Positions 7,253 through 11,705 of a stretch of 11,705 nucleotides of DNA are shown here, in pieces; the first letter of the stretch is position 1, and each line of letters begins with the position of its first letter. Source of the stretch: CAZOHG01 sp964579725 (lineage in GTDB: Bacteria; Zhuqueibacterota; JdFR-76; BMS3Abin05). The DNA lies in the NCBI GenBank assembly GCA_964579725.1, contig CAZOHG010000087.1:1-11705 (forward strand). Reading direction: 5' to 3'. The translations under genes and the position numbers were made by a program. The notes beneath the pieces are model-generated. The model ran no database searches, was not told the DNA's origin, and was given only the letters and a program-made list of their open reading frames with translations.

Positions 7253-10240
7253 TTATCGGAACTCGAATCTCAGACCCAGACGAATCTGCCGGGGCGACCC
7301 CACATTTCTGGTTCCACAAAGAGATTGGACAGCATTGTACCAATGAATGGCATTTGCCGGGTCTGTTTGTGCCGCTGCCCATTTTCTTCCTTCAGGAGTC
7401 TGGAGATATGCATCATTCTGCGGGTCACCAGATGGACGAAAGACATTCAAAACATTCTTTCTGTTCAGGACATTTAATACCCACAAATAGGCATTAATAT
7501 TGACCGGTCCCAAATCAAACGTTTTATCCAATTTCATATCCAGGTTGTAGAACCACGGCATATGAGAGGAATTGTACGCCTCAATCGGATAAGGAGCATT
7601 GTAACCAAATACTTCACTCTTCCCGTCTTGTGCAACACGCGTAAACGGGTTTCCGCTATGGTAGGTGAACAGGAAGTTCATGCCCACGCGCCCCAAAATA
7701 TGATGTCCCAAGAAAACGGGGCCATCAGTGGGACGTGTCCGCACATCCACATTGATGGTTCCTTTGTGGCGTTGGTCAAAATCCAACGGTGCGATTACTG
7801 ACGGAAACACAGGGTTGGCCTCCTGCCACGCAATGTCGAAATGGCTCCCAAAGGCGGAACCCGTACCTTTTGCAAAGGACAGGGTGTAGTTGGCCAAAAC
7901 CTGCACACGGGCTGTCCGACGCAGATTGAAGGTAGCCGACAGGCCTTTGATGGTTCCAAAATCCTGATTCATTGTGAAATAAGGCGCCCGGTAATCGGGA
8001 ATTCTCGGGATAATCACACGCAGAGTAGCCAGATCACGCGTGTCCTTGTAAAATGCCGTTATGTCTAAGGCAGCATTCATTCCAAATTGCTGCTGAAAAC
8101 CGAATTCGTACGATGTGGTTCGCTCCGGTTTCAGATTTGGATTGTCCAATAGAACCGCGTAACCACCACCGTATAAAAAGTTACTGGTTTCACCGTATCC
8201 TCTGCCGAAAAGCGCAAAGAAATCGGGCATCTGGACAAATTTCCCGTACTGGGCGTGGAAGACGGTTTGATCCGTCACCGGGAAAGAAAATCCCAAACGC
8301 GGACTAAAAATGGTATAGGTCCGATTGGGGCCGAAGTTGCTCTCGTCAATCGTCCCCGACTTACCTTGCTTAATAGCCGCCAGGTCTTTTAAGCTCTTCG
8401 TACCGGAATTAAAGTAATCCATACGAATACCGGCATTCAATACCAGATCCTTCAATTCGATCTTATCTTGAAAATAATAAGCGGCCATAATCGGGTGTTT
8501 GGGAGCATCTTCACCGTTAAAGGAGACCTTTTGCCCGCCCACATTTCGGGTGTAGGTTTTGCTGGAATTAATTGGGTTACCATAAATATCATACCCGAAA
8601 TTTCGTAAAAACAGGCTGTAATACACATCATAATCGGTCATCTCTTTCGGCGTGCCTAGTGTTGATTTTTGGTTGGACAACGCTTTCAGGAGATTTCTCG
8701 CCGTAATGCTGTACCGGCGAACCGTGTAAAAATTGTATTCACCGCCGGTTTTTAATTCATGATTACCCCACTGGTGAGTCAAATCAAATTTGACACCCAT
8801 ATAGCTCTGTTCTTGTTTATTGTAGTTCGCCTGAGGGGTATTGGGCCAATCCATACTTAAACCGTAAAGGTGAATGCGTCGTGTTTTGCTGGTATCCACT
8901 AAAGCCGGATTTAATTTTGGATTGCCGTAATCCTTTAAATCCTCCCAAAAAATGGGATCTCCGTTTTCTTGCTTATTAAAGAAATAATTTAGATTCAACG
9001 TGTAATAGGTTTTCGGATTGATTAAATGGGTTAATTTCAAATAAGACGAACCATTCCAAGATTTGTGCAACCGACCCCGAAGAGGCACACTGTAAAAATT
9101 GCGGGGATCGGCCGTATGGTCTTGGCTCCTGTTGTACGCATAGGAACCACCCACTTTTATCCGAATGGGTTTGTGGTCCCAAACCAAATTCCCATTGAAC
9201 AAATTAGCCGTAGCACCTCCCCCGGGACGCCGCCCACCAGGCACGTCCATGTACAGATTGGTGGTATCAATCAAGGTATCCGGCTTAAGCGTGTAGTACG
9301 TTTCCACATGTTCCAAAGAATCCTGATGAAAGCCTCTGAAAAACGTAGCGTTGTCCGCCGTGTACGCACGTTCTCCTGCCACGTAAAACTTCAGGCTTTT
9401 CATAAAGGGAACAGGTCCGCTAAAACTTGAAATATAGCGGTTGTATCCGTAGGAATAGGTGTTGTTCAAGCCTAACCACTGATAGTTTTGGCTTTTGACC
9501 CCAAAAATATCGTCTGTAATGACTTCGCTCATAAAATTATAGTGACTTCCACCCGTTTTGGTCACGGTACTCACCACACCGGAATTAGCGAAACCATACT
9601 GGGCATCAAAACCACCTGCCTGATAGGAGACTTCCTCCACCGATTCATTAATCACAGACAGACCATTTCCACCGCCTAAAGGCAGCGTCACCAAAACACC
9701 GTTTACATAGCGCGCCGTTTCATTGCTTCGGCCACCACGAACGTGTAAGCCGTTTCGATTGACAACACCTGCCTGGAGCGCTACGATATTCGCCACCCCG
9801 CGTACCGGCAAATTGGCAATGTCCTCAGAACGCACAACATGAACCTCATTGGTGCGGTTCTTGTTGACCAACGGCCTTTGTGCCACAATGACCACAGACG
9901 CTCCTTTTAAAACGGTGCTGGTCAGCTGGAAATTAGCTTCTGTGGTTAGTGACTGGGTAACATAAATATTTTTTAATTCTACCGTTTTGTATCCGATAAA
10001 ATTGCAGACCAATGTGTACTTTCCAACAGGGACATCCAAAATCACATAATTTCCGTTCGCGTCCGTGGAAGCTCCCATTGAAGTTCCTTTAATAATCACA
10101 TTTGCGCCTGGCAACGGTTCTTTTGTCTGTGCATCTACAACTTTTCCTCGAATTTTTCCGGTAGTTTGTGCCGAGACAAATACCGGAATCAAGGAGACCA
10201 TTGCCAAAACTGCCAAAATAAAAAACCATCGACTCCTCAT
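7253..10240 (-). CDS. TonB-dependent receptor with carboxypeptidase-regulatory-like domain
   Basis: Complete 995-residue outer-membrane transporter driven by TonB; the substrate is unknown. The signal peptide is residues 1-24 (MRSRWFFILAVLAMVSLIPV, cut after VSA). Residues about 28-107 are the carboxypeptidase-regulatory-like domain (GKIRGKVVDAQTKEPLPGAN, GNYVILDVPVGKYTL, GYKTVEL). The plug follows with SVVIVAQRP (possible TonB-box-like strand, 115-123), LPVRGV at 144-149, LHVRGGRSNE at 165-174 and DAQYGFANSGVV at 212-223. Residues about 240-995 are the 22-strand-type barrel, ending in RLGLRFEFR; the last residue is Arg rather than the usual Phe. GAGGAGG (10248-10254) is 7 bases before the ATG. 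It is the first gene of the envelope cluster, behind a strong promoter and a long leader. It is paralogous to the partial receptor at 1-927. The plug has YVNGV where the paralogue has YVDGV. Confidence 0.95.
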   Translation of the reverse strand: MRSRWFFILAVLAMVSLIPVFVSAQTTGKIRGKVVDAQTKEPLPGANVIIKGTSMGASTDANGNYVILDVPVGKYTLVCNFIGYKTVELKNIYVTQSLTTEANFQLTSTVLKGASVVIVAQRPLVNKNRTNEVHVVRSEDIANLPVRGVANIVALQAGVVNRNGLHVRGGRSNETARYVNGVLVTLPLGGGNGLSVINESVEEVSYQAGGFDAQYGFANSGVVSTVTKTGGSHYNFMSEVITDDIFGVKSQNYQWLGLNNTYSYGYNRYISSFSGPVPFMKSLKFYVAGERAYTADNATFFRGFHQDSLEHVETYYTLKPDTLIDTTNLYMDVPGGRRPGGGATANLFNGNLVWDHKPIRIKVGGSYAYNRSQDHTADPRNFYSVPLRGRLHKSWNGSSYLKLTHLINPKTYYTLNLNYFFNKQENGDPIFWEDLKDYGNPKLNPALVDTSKTRRIHLYGLSMDWPNTPQANYNKQEQSYMGVKFDLTHQWGNHELKTGGEYNFYTVRRYSITARNLLKALSNQKSTLGTPKEMTDYDVYYSLFLRNFGYDIYGNPINSSKTYTRNVGGQKVSFNGEDAPKHPIMAAYYFQDKIELKDLVLNAGIRMDYFNSGTKSLKDLAAIKQGKSGTIDESNFGPNRTYTIFSPRLGFSFPVTDQTVFHAQYGKFVQMPDFFALFGRGYGETSNFLYGGGYAVLLDNPNLKPERTTSYEFGFQQQFGMNAALDITAFYKDTRDLATLRVIIPRIPDYRAPYFTMNQDFGTIKGLSATFNLRRTARVQVLANYTLSFAKGTGSAFGSHFDIAWQEANPVFPSVIAPLDFDQRHKGTINVDVRTRPTDGPVFLGHHILGRVGMNFLFTYHSGNPFTRVAQDGKSEVFGYNAPYPIEAYNSSHMPWFYNLDMKLDKTFDLGPVNINAYLWVLNVLNRKNVLNVFRPSGDPQNDAYLQTPEGRKWAAAQTDPANAIHWYNAVQSLCGTRNVGSPRQIRLGLRFEFR

Positions 10241-10312
10241 AAGTTTTCCTCCTCTTACATTGGTTCACTCTATCTGCTACAATTTCTTGGCTACACAATG
10301 ACCAAAAATCAC

Positions 10313-10321
10313 CACCTCCTT
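10313..10321 (-). promoter_or_regulatory. orphan strong Shine-Dalgarno sequence in receptor leader
   Basis: AAGGAGGTG on the minus strand is a nine-base match to the usual anti-Shine-Dalgarno sequence, stronger than the site actually used by the receptor gene. It lies about 72 bases upstream of the receptor ATG. The only short frame well spaced from it starts at TTG and reads just four codons before TAG; a 69-codon frame starting at TTG 10298 is 16 bases from the GGAGG core and looks spurious. It could be a ribosome standby site, the start of a tiny leader peptide, or chance. Confidence 0.5.
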
Positions 10322-10731
10322 TTCGCTTATTTTTACTTCCTTAATCTGTTCAAACTGTTTTCACATTCCTTTTTAGATGTCATCTTCCATTTATTTTTTT
10401 AACAAACCAACTGACTCCAAAACAACAATTTCTCAAAAATCTCAAATCAACTCATACACAGACACAATTCACACGCCTTTCGAGAAAAGCAAACTTTATG
10501 TGCCAATAGGTCGTCTAAAGAGCAGGTGATATCTAAAATTGCGTAAAAAGGTAGGATTAGCGGAATGAATCAAACCACGTTTCATACCCCCAAATGTGGA
10601 TATTGAATAGAGCATCGTTTAATTTATCACAATTAAGCCAGAAATGATTTTTCAAAAACAATTCTGAACTTATTGTTTTAAGCTTCCCTAACAAATTGCC
10701 GAATAAAATGACTTCATTAATTTGCCTAAAT

Positions 10732-10760
10732 AATATATTCTTTTTGAAATTAATTGTCAA
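10732..10760 (-). promoter_or_regulatory. sigma70-type promoter for the receptor cluster
   Basis: TTGACA (10755-10760) and TATATT (10732-10737) are separated by 17 bases on the minus strand. The -35 is a perfect match to consensus and the -10 differs at one base, with AT-rich flanks. Transcription would begin near 10725, giving a leader of about 485 nt before the ATG at 10240. No other site of similar quality lies closer to the gene. Confidence 0.75.
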
Positions 10761-10936
10761 TAGAAATATTGCAAATTCGTAACTTTCGCTCATTTTTTTC
10801 GGTTTTTCACAACAACTTCACAAGAGCTTACATTCATTTTCCCCAAAAATGAACGGTGCAAAATGGATTTTAAACAAAAAAATGAACCTCGCCCTGCGGC
10901 CCAAATTGAATTTGGAACGTAACCGGAATAGCCTTC

Positions 10937-10958
10937 GCCCACCGGTGAACCGGCGGGC
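10937..10958 (-). terminator. GC-rich hairpin downstream of kbl
   Basis: GCCCGCCGG and CCGGTGGGC on the minus strand form a 9-bp stem with one G-U pair and a 4-base TTCA loop, 31 bases after the kbl stop codon. There is no T run directly after it; the nearest (seven T) lies about 60 bases further on, near 10875-10882. It probably marks the 3' end of the kbl transcript, either as a non-canonical terminator or as an end-protecting structure. Confidence 0.5.
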
Positions 10959-10988
10959 TCAATCACCAAACCGCACGTCCCGTGGCTT

Positions 10989-11705
10989 TTAAATCACCCC
11001 TAACTCTTTTCCCACTTTGGCAAATTTATCCGCACCGTAATCAAGGTCGTCTCGGGAATGGCTGGCCGAAATCATGACACGAATCCGCGCTTTGCCCTTG
11101 GGAACCGTGGGATACGCAATGGATTGGGCAAAAATGTTTTCATTTTCAAAAAGTCTGCGACTAAATTCCGAAGCGGTTTTTTCGTCGCCGATCATCACCG
11201 GGGTAATGGGCGTCACGCTAAATCCCAGATCAAACCCGACGTTTTTCATTTTACCCTTAAAATATCTGGCGTTGTCCCAGAGCTTTTCCACTAATTCCCC
11301 TGAATTTTGCAGAATGTCCACCGCCGCAATACAGGCCGCCACGTCCGGGGGTGTCACGGCGCTGGAGAACAAAAACGGCCGGGCTTTTTGGTGCAGGTAA
11401 TCGACAATCAACTTTTTTCCCGCCACGTAGCCGCCAACCACTCCAAAAGCTTTGGACATCGTGCCCACTTCAATGTCCAAACGGCCGTGCAGGCCGTAGT
11501 GGTCGGCAATGCCGCGTCCGGCCTTCCCGAGCACGCCCTCCCCGTGGGCATCGTCCACCATGGTCATTACCTCGTAGGGTTCAGCCACGTCCAACAATTG
11601 ATCCAATGGGGCGATGTCTCCGTCCATACTAAAAACACCATCTGTAACCAACAATTTTTTGCCGGGATGATCTTTGTATTCTTCGAGGCGTTCCTTCAGA
11701 GAAGC
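10989..11705 (-). CDS. kbl: glycine C-acetyltransferase (2-amino-3-ketobutyrate CoA ligase), C-terminal part
   Basis: PLP-dependent cytoplasmic enzyme that cleaves 2-amino-3-ketobutyrate with CoA to glycine and acetyl-CoA, the second step of threonine breakdown after threonine dehydrogenase. The last 238 residues are present and the frame stays open to the window edge, so roughly 155-160 N-terminal residues of a family-typical 395-400 are missing. Visible family signatures, numbered from the first visible residue, are LVTDGVFSMDGDIAPL (19-34), the PLP-contacting VDDAHGEGVLG (50-60), and the PLP-binding lysine at 85 in GTMSKAFGVVGGYVAG. Then come ARPFLFSSAVTPP and, near the end, KARIRVMISASHS with the carboxylate-binding arginine. 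The alpha-oxoamine synthase family also includes BioF, so 8-amino-7-oxononanoate synthase is the main alternative; the GDIAPL and TMSKAFG forms suit Kbl better. No tdh gene is visible. It appears unrelated to the envelope cluster that follows. Confidence 0.88.
   Translation of the reverse strand, partial: ASLKERLEEYKDHPGKKLLVTDGVFSMDGDIAPLDQLLDVAEPYEVMTMVDDAHGEGVLGKAGRGIADHYGLHGRLDIEVGTMSKAFGVVGGYVAGKKLIVDYLHQKARPFLFSSAVTPPDVAACIAAVDILQNSGELVEKLWDNARYFKGKMKNVGFDLGFSVTPITPVMIGDEKTASEFSRRLFENENIFAQSIAYPTVPKGKARIRVMISASHSRDDLDYGADKFAKVGKELGVI

Larger units (their letters stand above)
10241..10988. other. 748-bp non-coding gap with promoter and long leader
   Basis: The region between kbl and the receptor gene holds a GC-rich hairpin (10937-10958), an AT-rich stretch with an 8-bp inverted repeat (TTCATTTT at 10833-10840, its complement at 10846-10853), a promoter (10732-10760), and a leader of about 485 nt. 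The leader contains an unused-looking strong ribosome site at 10313-10321. I saw no cobalamin-box (GCCACTG) or other riboswitch core. A 78-codon minus frame (10557-10793) begins upstream of the promoter, lacks a ribosome site and resembles no family I know. Confidence 0.6.

Noticed and set aside
10557..10793. 78-codon minus-strand frame upstream of the complete receptor
   Set aside because: Its start lies upstream of the -35 box of the strong promoter, it lacks a ribosome site, and its composition reflects AT-rich non-coding DNA.
10833..10853. 8-bp AT-rich inverted repeat as the kbl terminator
   Set aside because: It lies about 135 bases after the stop, is AT-rich, and has no T tail on the minus strand; it is more likely a chance feature of AT-rich DNA.

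Overview
All protein-coding content lies on the minus strand, so genes are read from right to left. The proteins point to a Gram-negative bacterium of the FCB superphylum, most likely a Calditrichota/KSB1-like or related candidate lineage. The basis is the combination of TonB-dependent receptors with an N-terminal carboxypeptidase-regulatory-like domain, a PorV/PorQ-family barrel, a GWxTD protein, and a secreted protein ending in a type IX-like (Por) sorting domain. The taxonomic placement is inference from gene families; no rRNA is present.

Layout, right to left. (1) 10989-11705: C-terminal 238 residues of a glycine C-acetyltransferase / 2-amino-3-ketobutyrate CoA ligase (Kbl), cut by the window edge. 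(2) 10241-10988: a 748-bp non-coding gap with a GC-rich hairpin behind kbl, a near-consensus sigma70-type promoter (TTGACA-17-TATATT) and a leader of about 485 nt. (3) 10240-7253: a complete 995-aa TonB-dependent receptor. (4) 7178-4086: a 1030-aa secreted protein with a fibronectin-III-like middle and a C-terminal sorting domain. (5) 3985-2951: a 344-aa PorV/PorQ-like outer-membrane barrel, preceded by a perfect 11-bp stem-loop. (6) 2849-1458: a 463-aa GWxTD-domain secreted protein, separated from (5) by a 12-bp hairpin with a T-rich tail. (7) 928-1457: a 530-bp non-coding gap with a second promoter candidate and a leader of about 260 nt. (8) 927-1: the first 309 residues of a second TonB-dependent receptor, clearly paralogous to the first and running off the left edge. 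This frame is open throughout.

Genes 3-6 look like one cell-envelope unit: an energised outer-membrane transporter, a probable type IX secretion cargo, a barrel of the family that shuttles such cargo, and a GWxTD protein of unknown function. The second receptor may begin another unit of the same kind. The most interesting hypothesis is that the large sorting-domain protein is the surface partner of the receptor, a role SusD plays in Bacteroidetes. The sequence suggests this only by gene order. No mobile element, CRISPR array, tRNA or rRNA was seen.
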